A stretch of 64,000 nt of DNA. Source: Roseivirga seohaensis. GTDB taxonomy: Bacteria; Bacteroidota; Bacteroidia; Cytophagales; Cyclobacteriaceae. Shown here piece by piece: positions 7,637-16,441 of the stretch. The stretch spans positions 124,001 through 188,000 of the forward strand of contig NZ_LRPB01000045.1 of assembly GCF_001592945.1 (NCBI RefSeq), in the 5' to 3' direction. Each line of letters starts with the position of its first letter. The stretch's first letter is position 1. The position numbers were made by a program, and so were the translations under genes. The notes beneath the pieces were generated by a model that worked only from the letters and a program-made list of their open reading frames with translations, made no database searches and was not told the DNA's origin.

Positions 7637-10105
7637 ATGAAATTGAAATTAAGAAACACAGCAATTTTAGCGTTGTCTTTCGCTACAATTGGGGCATTGC
7701 CTACGGAACTCAATGCCCAAAGAAAAAAGAATCAAACTACTACAGAACAGTCGGTTCCAGAAGTAAAACCAGAGAAAAAAGAAAAAGGATATTCAGACCT
7801 TATTAAAGGGTTAAACGAAGATGAAGGCCTATTCAAGCTTTATCAGAAAGACGATAAAGTCATGTTTGAAATTCCTAAATCTGAATTAGGAAAAGACATG
7901 CTTTGGGTAACGCGGGTTGTGGCTGTACCTGAAAATTTCGGTGGCTTTATTGGTAGTGGCTGGAAAATGAGCGAGCAAGTAGTTAAATGGGAGAAAGTGA
8001 ATGAAAATATTCTACTTAGGTCTATTTCTTTTAACAATGTTGCCGACACTACAGATGCCATTTCTAAATCAGTAGCCGATAACAACCTATCTCCCATTAT
8101 TGGCGCTTTTAAAATTGAAGGTCAACCTGATGATAAAGAAGCTTACTTAGTAGATGTAAGTAAATTCTTTACTCAAGACACAAAAGCCATTAGTGCGATA
8201 AGTAATAGCATGCGTTCACAGTTTCAGGTGCGTAGACTCGATACCGAAAAGAGTTATTTATCTTCAGTAAAAAGTTTTCCTATCAATATAGAAGTACGTC
8301 AGGTAATGACCTACGATGCTGGCAGACCACCTTCAAACTCTGAGTTGGGTTCAATGACAGTGGAAGTAAGTCAGTCTATGATTAAGCTACCAGAGAATAA
8401 AATGATGCCGAGATTGGCCGATGAGCGTGTAGGTTGGTTTACGCAAAGCAATATCAATTATAGCTCTTTAAAATTGAAAGGTGATCAACAGACCTTTTTA
8501 CAAAGGTGGAGATTAGAACCAAAAGATCCAGCCGCATATGCCAGAGGCGAATTGGTTGAGCCTATCAAACCTATTATTTATTATTTAGACCCTGCCACTC
8601 CAGAAAGATTCGTAAAATGGTTTAAACTTGGAATTGAAGATTGGCAAGTAGCATTTGAAGCGGCTGGTTTCAAAAATGCCATTATCGCCAAAGAAGCTCC
8701 AAGCAAAGAAGAAGACCCAGATTGGTCTCCAGAAGATGCCCGTTATTCAACAGTACGCTATGTGGCCAGCATGACAAGAAATGCGGTTGGGCCTAGTACA
8801 GCCGACCCTAGAACAGGTGAAATCATTGAAAGTGATATTGTTTGGTTTCACAATCATTTAAGATCATACCGAAACTGGTACATGATTCAAACTGGCGCTG
8901 CCAATCCTTTGGCCCGAAGCCTTGATGTGCCTGAAGATGAAATTGGTGAAATGATGAGAGCGGTAATAGCGCATGAAATTGGCCACGCTTTAGGTTTGCC
9001 TCATAATATGAAAGCAAGTTCGGCCTACCCTGTTGAAAAATTAAGAGACCCTGAGTTTACCGAAGAATACGGTGTAGCACCTACTATTATGGATTACGCT
9101 AGAGTAAACTACATTGCTCAGCCTGGTGATGGTGTAACGCGCTTTATTCGTAAAATTGGCCCATATGATAAATATTCTATCAATTGGGGCTACAGAGTAA
9201 TTCCTTCTGCCAAAACACCCGAAGCCGAGTCTAGCACATTAGACCAATGGATTATGGAAAAAGCCAATGACAAAATGTATCGTTTTGGAAGCAGCAATGG
9301 AAGTAACCCAGAAGCTCAAACAGAAGACTTGGGCGACAATGCAGTGAAAGCGAGTATGTATGGAATGGAAAACCTTAAAAAGGTAGTACCTAACTTATTG
9401 ACTTGGACAACCACTCCTGGTGAAGATTATACCGAAACCAACGAAATTTATAATGAGATCATCGGCCAATGGAGACGTTTTACTGGGCATGTTACTACGG
9501 TAATAGGCGGTATTACCGAAGATTTAAAATCAGCCGATCAATCAGGGACTGTTTATAATGTAGTTCCTGAAGCATACCAAAAGGAAGCCATGGCATGGAT
9601 GCAGAACTATGCTTTCAGTACACCAGATTGGTTATTAGATGAAGAATTGCTGCGCAGATTAGAAAGTTACGGTGCGGTAAATCGTATCAGTGCAACTCAA
9701 TCTTCTTTCCTCAATTCGGTTTTAGACCCAACCAGAGCCCAAAGATTGATAGAAGCTGAAGCCTTTAAGGGCAGAAACACTTATACTATATATCAGCTAT
9801 TTGGTGATATGAGGTCTGGCTTGTTTTCGGAACTTAAATCTGGTGCTCAAATAGATACTTACCGTAGAAACTTACAGCGAGCATTTGTTGAAAAACTTGA
9901 ATCATTGATGACCACTGACTCGAATTCATTTCAAGCAAGACAGGTGAATGTTGCACAATCAGATATTCGCCCAGTAGTGAAGTCGGAATTGAAAACCCTT
10001 CAGCAAGAGATTAAAAGCAACAAAGGCAAATTTACCGATAGAGCAAGTTCTGTTCATCTAGAGGATTTGCTAGATCGAATTGCTGAAATTCTTGATCCGA
10101 AGTAG
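7637..10105 (+). CDS. Secreted zinc metalloprotease of the DUF5117/DUF5118 (gluzincin-like) family
   Basis: Starting at the ATG at 7637 the product has 822 residues and a clean signal peptide (MKLKLRNTAILALSFATIGA, cleavage after LNAQ). A further-upstream ATG at 7592 would bury the signal peptide. The catalytic motif HEIGHALGLPH lies at about 446-456 and matches HExxHxxGxxH, with a downstream Met-turn-like TIMDYARVNY. N-terminal segments (EDEGLFKLYQKDDKVMFEI; FIGSGWKMSEQVVKWEK) match the DUF5118/DUF5117 pair found in large secreted Bacteroidota proteases. It probably acts in the periplasm or outside the cell on proteins or peptides; substrate unknown. It is single and followed by a strong terminator. 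Confidence 0.92.
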   Translation: MKLKLRNTAILALSFATIGALPTELNAQRKKNQTTTEQSVPEVKPEKKEKGYSDLIKGLNEDEGLFKLYQKDDKVMFEIPKSELGKDMLWVTRVVAVPENFGGFIGSGWKMSEQVVKWEKVNENILLRSISFNNVADTTDAISKSVADNNLSPIIGAFKIEGQPDDKEAYLVDVSKFFTQDTKAISAISNSMRSQFQVRRLDTEKSYLSSVKSFPINIEVRQVMTYDAGRPPSNSELGSMTVEVSQSMIKLPENKMMPRLADERVGWFTQSNINYSSLKLKGDQQTFLQRWRLEPKDPAAYARGELVEPIKPIIYYLDPATPERFVKWFKLGIEDWQVAFEAAGFKNAIIAKEAPSKEEDPDWSPEDARYSTVRYVASMTRNAVGPSTADPRTGEIIESDIVWFHNHLRSYRNWYMIQTGAANPLARSLDVPEDEIGEMMRAVIAHEIGHALGLPHNMKASSAYPVEKLRDPEFTEEYGVAPTIMDYARVNYIAQPGDGVTRFIRKIGPYDKYSINWGYRVIPSAKTPEAESSTLDQWIMEKANDKMYRFGSSNGSNPEAQTEDLGDNAVKASMYGMENLKKVVPNLLTWTTTPGEDYTETNEIYNEIIGQWRRFTGHVTTVIGGITEDLKSADQSGTVYNVVPEAYQKEAMAWMQNYAFSTPDWLLDEELLRRLESYGAVNRISATQSSFLNSVLDPTRAQRLIEAEAFKGRNTYTIYQLFGDMRSGLFSELKSGAQIDTYRRNLQRAFVEKLESLMTTDSNSFQARQVNVAQSDIRPVVKSELKTLQQEIKSNKGKFTDRASSVHLEDLLDRIAEILDPK

Positions 10106-10120
10106 AGGTTTTTACATTCT

Positions 10121-10166
10121 AAAATTAAGGCTGTTTCAGTTAATTCTGTAACAGCCTTAATTTTTT
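10121..10166 (+). terminator. Intrinsic terminator of the metalloprotease gene
   Basis: AAAATTAAGGCTGTT (10121-10135) pairs with AACAGCCTTAATTTT (10150-10164) and is followed by more T residues. The stem is 15 bp with a 14-nt loop, 15 bp after the protease stop codon. Confidence 0.88.
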
Positions 10167-10361
10167 ATAAGCCAAAAATGGCAATCACTGGTATACCAAT
10201 GTTCCCCACTTAATTACACAGTTGTGTAGAAAAACCACACACCAAATTTCTTATTTATATAACTATTATTAGTATCAATGTTATTATATTTGTTTTTAAG
10301 CCATAATTCATTGTCGGCAAGGTTCTAGTCACTCTGAGGTCAAAACCAAAAATTTAAAAAC

Positions 10362-11648
10362 ATGAAAAAGATAATAATACTACTAACATTCCTCTGCATC
10401 GGTGCAATGGCCATGGGTCAAACAAGTTATGACCGTTGGAGATTTGAAATCGGAACTACTCATAATAAATTGCGACAGAATTACGATGACGGTATGTTCA
10501 ACTTCAGTGATATAGACCATGTAGGGTTTAGAGTTGCCGCTGACTATTACATTAACCCTAGCTTAAACGCAGAGTTAGCTTTATCACGAGGTAAAATGCA
10601 ACACGAAAATGAGTTTAGAGCACTAATTACAGATGTTGTAACTCGTTTAACTTATAAGTTTAATAATGGATACATTATGAAAGAAGATGCATTTTTTGCA
10701 CCATTCTTATCCACAGGTTTTGGTATCACCAATATGCAAGACCAAGAGTATTTTTACGGTGAATATGACGGTACACATGCATTAATTCCATTTGCAGCAG
10801 GTTTTAACCTTAACATAAACGATAAGACTAGTCTTGTAACCCAAGCTACTTACAAAAACACTATTGATGATACCTATAGCTATCTACAATATAATATCGG
10901 TGTTAAATTTTCTTTCCAGAAAGATACAGACTCTGACGGTGACGGCATAATTGATAGAAAAGATGCATGTCCTGATGTAGCTGGTGTTGGAGAAAATAAC
11001 GGTTGTCCGTTAGCAGATGATGACAATGATGGTGTTGCAAATATTTATGATGCTTGCCCTAACGTAGCTGGAACAATGAACGGTTGTCCTGATAGCGATG
11101 GAGATAAAGTACCAGACATTTATGATGCTTGTCCAAATACAGCTGGTAACCCTGCACTTGGCGGATGTCCAGATTCAGACAACGATGGTGTAGCAGATGC
11201 TCAAGACCCTTGTCCAAATACTTACGGTACAGTAAACGGATGTACTCAGCAAGCTATTGACGCAATGAACCCACAATCAGAAGAAACTATTAAAGTGAAA
11301 TTGATTGAAGCTGCTCAAGACATTCTTTTCGAATTAGATAAAGCTACCTTGACCCAAGGTTCATACGAAGCACTAGATGATATTTTGAAAGTTTTACAAG
11401 AAAACCCGAACATCAAACTTGACATCAACGGTCATGCTGATAGCACAGGGTCTGCCGATTACAATTACCAGTTATCTAAAAAAAGAGCTGAAACGGTAAG
11501 ACAATACTTTATTGACAAAGGAATTGCCGCAAATAGGTTAATGTCTGAAGGTTTTGGAGAAAAAGCACCTAAAACAGGTAACGCAAGTTCAGGCGAAAGA
11601 GCCTTAAACAGAAGAGTTGATATTGATTTTGTAATCAACAACAACTAA
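10362..11648 (+). CDS. OmpA-family outer-membrane protein with thrombospondin type-3 calcium-binding repeats
   Basis: The 428-residue product has a signal peptide (MKKIIILLTFLCIGAMAMGQ), a predicted beta-barrel of about 160 residues, and a TSP3 repeat region (about 186-305). The repeats contain D-x-D-x-D-G units such as DTDSDGDGIIDRKDACP and DSDGDKVPDIYDACP. An OmpA peptidoglycan-binding domain follows (about 318-428, ILFELDKATL... DINGHADSTGSADYN... RALNRRVDIDFV). It probably links the outer membrane to peptidoglycan, with a calcium-stiffened linker. A -7-like TATATTTG lies at 10285-10292 but no good -33 is visible. The 256-bp gap upstream holds the protease terminator and no other gene. Confidence 0.93.
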   Translation: MKKIIILLTFLCIGAMAMGQTSYDRWRFEIGTTHNKLRQNYDDGMFNFSDIDHVGFRVAADYYINPSLNAELALSRGKMQHENEFRALITDVVTRLTYKFNNGYIMKEDAFFAPFLSTGFGITNMQDQEYFYGEYDGTHALIPFAAGFNLNINDKTSLVTQATYKNTIDDTYSYLQYNIGVKFSFQKDTDSDGDGIIDRKDACPDVAGVGENNGCPLADDDNDGVANIYDACPNVAGTMNGCPDSDGDKVPDIYDACPNTAGNPALGGCPDSDNDGVADAQDPCPNTYGTVNGCTQQAIDAMNPQSEETIKVKLIEAAQDILFELDKATLTQGSYEALDDILKVLQENPNIKLDINGHADSTGSADYNYQLSKKRAETVRQYFIDKGIAANRLMSEGFGEKAPKTGNASSGERALNRRVDIDFVINNN

Positions 11649-11672
11649 GCACTAACTAGTTAGCATATATTG

Positions 11673-11708
11673 AAAGGTCATATCGAGAAATTCGATATGA
11701 CCTTTTTT
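11673..11708 (+). terminator. Intrinsic terminator of the OmpA-family gene
   Basis: AAAGGTCATATCGA (11673-11686), a 5-nt loop, and its complement from 11692, ending in a run of six T. The perfect 14-bp stem makes this one of the clearest terminators in the window. Confidence 0.92.
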
Positions 11709-11882
11709 GCTTTAATGCCCCATATTCACTTCCTACTTAAAAATTGTATTTCAAGATTATCAGAAATTTGACTCTTCTACTCCTTCAAATCGAATAGTTA
11801 CCACTCTTATATTTGCCTTTGAAAACAGCAACCGTTTCTTATATATTACATTTTTTATTTTCAACAATTCAAAGCGCTAAGA

Positions 11883-13580
11883 ATGAAACTACTACTAATG
11901 AAAACCATTCGCGCGGTTTTCCTTATGCTGCTTACGGTAAGCACAATTGGCTTAAAGGCCCAAAGTGACCCTACCGGTGAATCAGCAGTAACCCGAACCT
12001 TCGCCATCACCAATGCAACGGTGATTCAGGCCCCTGGTAAGGAATTAAAAGGAGCAACCGTGGTGATTAAAAACGGCTTAATCGATGCCGTAGGCACCAA
12101 CGTAACGGTACCTAAAAACGCTCAATTAATTGACGGCAAAGACATGTACGTTTATGCAGCTTTTATTGATGGCTTGTCTAACACAGGTGCAAAACGCCCT
12201 GAAAACATGCCTCGTCCTAACAACCTTTTTAGCCCAGATCCTCCAAACGATTATGCCGGAATTACCCCTGAGCGTAGTCTTGTAGATCAACTGGACATAG
12301 AAAGCAACACCATCGGTTCTTTGAGAAAAGAAGGTTTTGCTATCTCACACTCTGTACCTTACGGTAGAATGTTACCAGGTTCAGGTTCTATCATCCTTTT
12401 AGGTGATAAGAAACATGCCGATGACCTTGTTTTATCAAAAGATGTTTCAATGTTCACTCAATTTGCTGGAGCTCCTGGTGCTTACCCTGGTAATGTATTG
12501 GGTATTATGGCGAAATTCAGAAACCTATATCGCAATGCTGAAAACGACAAAAAGCATTTCGATTCTTACGCTCAAAACCCAAGTGGATTAGAAAGGCCAG
12601 AAAGAGACAGAGTAACTGAGGCATTCTTCCCAGTTGTGACTAAACAACGTCCGGTTATGTTTGATGTATCTGGTGTTCTTGAAGTGCAAAGAGCTATAAG
12701 GTTACAAAAAGACCTAGGCTTTAAACTGATGGTAGGTAACGTAAAACAAGCATGGGATTTAGGTCAAATGTTTAAAGAAAACGGCACCAATGTGTTCTTA
12801 TCTCTTGATTTACCTGATGCGCCTAAAGAAGCTAAAGGAAAAGATAAGGATGAAATGACTGAAGAGGCCAAAAGATTAGAAGCTAGAAAAATGGACTTCT
12901 ATAAGAAATATACAGGTCAAGCAGCCTCTCTTGCTAACACAGGAGTAAAGTTTGGCTTTTCTTCGCTTGATGTAGCCAGTAATAAAATAAAGGCTAATCT
13001 TTTGACTATGATTGAAAATGGTTTGAGCGAAAATGATGCACTTGCTGCACTTACTACTAACCCTGCTGGAATCTTAGGAATCGATAAAATTGCCGGTACA
13101 GTAGAGGCTGGTAAAATTGCCAATATCATGATCAGTAACGCACCATACTTCACTAAAGACTCTCAAATCAAATTTATGTTTGTAGACGGTGATAAATATG
13201 ATTTCGAAATCAAAGAAAAAAGTGCTGCAGGAAATGGTAACAGATCTGCTGCTGCAGGAAACGACCCAGTGGTAGGTACTTGGACTTATAATTTCGAAAC
13301 GCCACAAGGGGCTACTACCGGCAAAATGATCATTGGAAAAGAAGGTTCGGAATATAACGGAAAATTAACCAGCAATGATGGTGGCCCAGACAACGACATG
13401 CAAGAAGTGAGCTTCGTAAATGGCACACTTAGCTTTTCGTTCTCAATTGACGCAGGAGGTCAGTCTGTTGAACTAGTGGTCACAGGAACTGTTACAGGCA
13501 AGCAATACGATGCCGAGGTTTCTGTTTCTGCATTCAATTTCTCTACTCCGTTAACTGCTACTAAAGATGACGGCCAATAA
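11883..13580 (+). CDS. Exported amidohydrolase-family protein lacking the HxH metal site, with extra C-terminal beta domain
   Basis: The product is 565 residues with a signal peptide; the ATG at 11898 (MKTIRAVFLMLLTVSTIG) is an alternative start. The N-terminal beta-sandwich (TNATVIQAPGKELKGATVVIKNGLIDAVG) and C-terminal DALAALTTNPAGILGIDKIAGTVEAGKIA are amidohydrolase hallmarks. Where active enzymes have PGFIDxHxH it reads VYAAFIDGLSNTG, so the first two metal-binding histidines are missing. Residues after about 460 form an added domain (VVGTWTYNFETPQGATTG...) resembling a lipocalin-like beta fold. It is first of three tandem amidohydrolase genes (gaps of 11 and 9 bp), clearly an operon. It may be a non-catalytic subunit or use a different site; unresolved. 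Confidence 0.88.
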   Translation: MKLLLMKTIRAVFLMLLTVSTIGLKAQSDPTGESAVTRTFAITNATVIQAPGKELKGATVVIKNGLIDAVGTNVTVPKNAQLIDGKDMYVYAAFIDGLSNTGAKRPENMPRPNNLFSPDPPNDYAGITPERSLVDQLDIESNTIGSLRKEGFAISHSVPYGRMLPGSGSIILLGDKKHADDLVLSKDVSMFTQFAGAPGAYPGNVLGIMAKFRNLYRNAENDKKHFDSYAQNPSGLERPERDRVTEAFFPVVTKQRPVMFDVSGVLEVQRAIRLQKDLGFKLMVGNVKQAWDLGQMFKENGTNVFLSLDLPDAPKEAKGKDKDEMTEEAKRLEARKMDFYKKYTGQAASLANTGVKFGFSSLDVASNKIKANLLTMIENGLSENDALAALTTNPAGILGIDKIAGTVEAGKIANIMISNAPYFTKDSQIKFMFVDGDKYDFEIKEKSAAGNGNRSAAAGNDPVVGTWTYNFETPQGATTGKMIIGKEGSEYNGKLTSNDGGPDNDMQEVSFVNGTLSFSFSIDAGGQSVELVVTGTVTGKQYDAEVSVSAFNFSTPLTATKDDGQ

Positions 13581-13591
13581 AATCTGAAAAC

Positions 13592-14956
13592 ATGAAAAAG
13601 AATATTTTAATACTAACCCTTATTCTCTTTACTGGCTTTATTGCAAATGCTCAGGTAAAGAAGGGAGATGTGCTAATTAAGAACGCCACTGTTTTAACCA
13701 TTACCAAAGGTACTTTGGAGAATACAGACGTTTTAGTTCGCGATGGCAAAATCTCTAGAATTGGCAAAAATCTTAAAGCTCCAAACGGAGTTCAAGAGAT
13801 TGATGCTACAGGTAAATTTGTAATGCCTGGAATTATTGATGCTCACTCTCATATTGCCCTTAGTGCAGTAAACGAAGGAACAAGTCAGGTAACTGCAGAG
13901 GTAAACATGGGCGATGTTATAGATCCTTTCGATGTTTCTATTTACAGAGCATTGGCTGGTGGTGTAACTTCTACACACGCACTTCATGGTTCGGCCAACG
14001 TAATTGGTGGTGAAAGCGAAACTTTAAAACTTCGTTATGGAACTACCAATCCTGAGGAAATGAAGTTTGAAGATGCGCCAAGAACTATCAAATTCGCTTT
14101 GGGTGAAAACCCTACTAGAGGTGGTCGTGCTCGTGGTATTCAGCCATCTAGCCGTATGGGTGTTGAGGCCATGTTAAGAAACTCGTTTAACGATGCAATT
14201 GCCTATAGAGCCAAATGGGATGCCTACAAAGCAGACAAAAACCCAAGGAAAGTAGCGCCAGAATACGATTTAAGAATGGAGACCTTGGTTGATATTCTTG
14301 ATGGAAAAGTTCTTGTTCATTGCCACTCTTACCGTGCCGATGAGATTTATATGTTGATGAAAGTTTTTACCGATTTTGGAATCAAAAAACTTACCTACCA
14401 ACATGCTAACGAAGCTTACAAAGTAGCTTCAGAATTGGCCGAATTTGGTGCAGGTGCCTCTGTATTTGCCGATTGGTGGGCTTACAAATTAGAAGTATAC
14501 TGGTCTACAGCCTATAATGCTACCATACTTACAAGAAATGGTGTATTGACTTCAATCAACTCTGATTCAGGTGAGTTGATCCGTCACTTATTTCACGAGG
14601 CGGCTAAAACACAAAAGTATGGTGACTTAAGCGATGATGAAGCCCTTTCTTTAATCACATTAAACCCTGCCAAACAATTAGGAATCGACAATAGAGTTGG
14701 TTCAATTGAAGTAGGAAAAGATGCAGATATCGCAATTTTCGAAGGTCACCCCCTATCTGTTTATGCCATTCCGGTAATGACTTTTGTGGATGGTGTTAAA
14801 TATTTTGACAGAGCTACCGATGTTGACGATCAGCGCATCTATATCAACCCTGAAGAAACGGTTGAAAACATTTCTATTTTCAACCGTCATGATGAAGACA
14901 GATGTATGGAAGAAGGCGTAGTTAGTTTCGAGGCATTATTCTCCAACAAAAAATAG
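13592..14956 (+). CDS. Exported metal-dependent amidohydrolase (catalytically complete member of the trio)
   Basis: The 454-residue product has a signal peptide (MKKNILILTLILFTGFIANA). The canonical metal site is intact: PGIIDAHSHIAL gives H85-x-H87, further histidines lie at H243/H245 (VHCHSYRADE) and H271 (TYQHANEAYK), and the catalytic aspartate is probably D325 in SINSDSGEL. The C-terminus shows SLITLNPAKQLGIDNRVGSIEVGKDADIAIF, the imidazolonepropionase-like family signature. Exported relatives hydrolyse C-N bonds in peptides or cyclic amides; substrate unknown. The flanking paralogues lack these ligands, so this is the likely catalytic partner. It is translated in one operon with them. 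Confidence 0.92.
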   Translation: MKKNILILTLILFTGFIANAQVKKGDVLIKNATVLTITKGTLENTDVLVRDGKISRIGKNLKAPNGVQEIDATGKFVMPGIIDAHSHIALSAVNEGTSQVTAEVNMGDVIDPFDVSIYRALAGGVTSTHALHGSANVIGGESETLKLRYGTTNPEEMKFEDAPRTIKFALGENPTRGGRARGIQPSSRMGVEAMLRNSFNDAIAYRAKWDAYKADKNPRKVAPEYDLRMETLVDILDGKVLVHCHSYRADEIYMLMKVFTDFGIKKLTYQHANEAYKVASELAEFGAGASVFADWWAYKLEVYWSTAYNATILTRNGVLTSINSDSGELIRHLFHEAAKTQKYGDLSDDEALSLITLNPAKQLGIDNRVGSIEVGKDADIAIFEGHPLSVYAIPVMTFVDGVKYFDRATDVDDQRIYINPEETVENISIFNRHDEDRCMEEGVVSFEALFSNKK

Positions 14957-14965
14957 AAAGAAGCT

Positions 14966-16291
14966 ATGAAAAGAATATTTCAAATACTCATTATCGCTTT
15001 AATCGTTCCACTTCTTTCTTTTGGGCAAGAAGACGACCAAGTGATGAAAGCAAGAGCGGGTAAATTCGCGCTCACAAATGCTAAAATTTATACCGTAACA
15101 AATGGTATTATCGAAAACGGTACATTAATCATCAACAATGGAATAATTGAAGCCGTTGGTGCCAATATTACAATTCCAGATGACGCGGAAGTAATTGACT
15201 GCAAAGGCAAAGAGATTTACCCAGGTATGATTGATTCTGGTACCAAAGTAGGTTTACAGGAAATTGAAAGTATTGATGTATCTCAAGATTACAGTGAAAG
15301 TGGTGCTTTAACTCCTCAAATGCAGGCTTTAACTGCGGTAAACCCTAATTCTGCTGTAATTCCTGTTACACGTGTGAGCGGTGTTACTACTGTATGGACA
15401 ACTCCTAGCGGAGGGTTTTTACCAGGCACGGCTGCAGCGATCAACTTGTTCGGTTACACTCCAGATCAAATGTTTGCGGGTGCTAAAGGAATCATCATGA
15501 ACTTTCCTTCTACCGCTGGTGGAGGACGTTTCAGAAGAAGATCTCCAGAAGAACAAGCTAAGGCTACTGAAAGAGCATTAAAAACAGTAAACGATGCTTG
15601 GGACAAAGCAGAGCTTTATGCTAAAATCGAGGGCGCTAATGACGTAAGGAATTACCCTGAAATTGAAGCTTTAGTACCTGTAGTAAAAGGCGAAATGCAA
15701 CTTTTTATCGAGGCAAATGCAGCTAAAGATATTCTTGCAGCTATTGATTGGGTGAAAACTAGAGGATACAAAAAAGTAGTTTTAACTGGTGTTTCTGAAG
15801 GCTGGAGAGTAGCTGAAGAAATTGCTAAGTCTAAGATTCCTGTAATCGCTGGTCCTATTCAGGCCATTCCAACACGTGGTTCGGATAGATATGATGCAGC
15901 TTATGCCAACCCAGGAATTATGAGTGCAGCTGGTGTTAAAGTGGCTCTACGTACTGGCGATACTGAAAATGTAAGAAACTTACCTTACCATGCTGGCTTC
16001 GCTGCTTCGTATGGAATGGGAAGAGAAGAAGCATTGAAAGCTATCACTATCAACGCAGCAGAAATTTTGGGCGTTTCTAATAGTATCGGATCAATTGAAG
16101 TAGGTAAGAAAGCAAATGTTTTTGTTTCTACTGGCGACCCATTCGAAACGGCTTCTAAGATTACTGACTTGTTCATTGATGGCTACAAAGTACCAATGAC
16201 TTCTCAGCAAATCAGATTGTATGATGAATTCTTAGATAGAACCCCAGGTGTTAAAAAGAATGACCCTGCGATTAAAATCATTAAGAAATAA
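14966..16291 (+). CDS. Exported amidohydrolase-family protein lacking the HxH metal site
   Basis: The 441-residue product has a signal peptide (MKRIFQILIIALIVPLLSFG). It has the amidohydrolase start (FALTNAKIYTVTNGIIENGTLIINNGIIEAVG) and end (EALKAITINAAEILGVSNSIGSIEVGKKANVFV). The metal motif has been replaced: YPGMIDSGTKVGL stands where PGxIDxHxH is expected, and the middle histidines are also absent. As with the first gene of the operon it is probably non-catalytic or has a divergent centre. It follows the active paralogue by 9 bp and ends the operon at a strong terminator. Paired active and inactive amidohydrolases suggest a hetero-oligomer in the periplasm; this is inference. Confidence 0.87.
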   Translation: MKRIFQILIIALIVPLLSFGQEDDQVMKARAGKFALTNAKIYTVTNGIIENGTLIINNGIIEAVGANITIPDDAEVIDCKGKEIYPGMIDSGTKVGLQEIESIDVSQDYSESGALTPQMQALTAVNPNSAVIPVTRVSGVTTVWTTPSGGFLPGTAAAINLFGYTPDQMFAGAKGIIMNFPSTAGGGRFRRRSPEEQAKATERALKTVNDAWDKAELYAKIEGANDVRNYPEIEALVPVVKGEMQLFIEANAAKDILAAIDWVKTRGYKKVVLTGVSEGWRVAEEIAKSKIPVIAGPIQAIPTRGSDRYDAAYANPGIMSAAGVKVALRTGDTENVRNLPYHAGFAASYGMGREEALKAITINAAEILGVSNSIGSIEVGKKANVFVSTGDPFETASKITDLFIDGYKVPMTSQQIRLYDEFLDRTPGVKKNDPAIKIIKK

Positions 16292-16309
16292 GCACATTTC
16301 TATTACCAT

Positions 16310-16341
16310 AAAAAAAGCGACTAGTGATAGTCGCTTTTTTT
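16310..16341. terminator. Terminator between amidohydrolase operon and convergent permease array
   Basis: AAAAAAGCGACTA (16311-16323) pairs with TAGTCGCTTTTTT (16328-16340) around GTGA. Poly-A and poly-T flanks make it functional in both directions. Confidence 0.9.
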
Positions 16342-16441
16342 ATGTCTATACCTCCTTGAGTTATTCGTGTATTGGTTATTCGTTAAGAGTGGGCTCCCGT
16401 CTTCTGACTTCCAGCAATAAGTATTCACTGACTGAGCTCTT

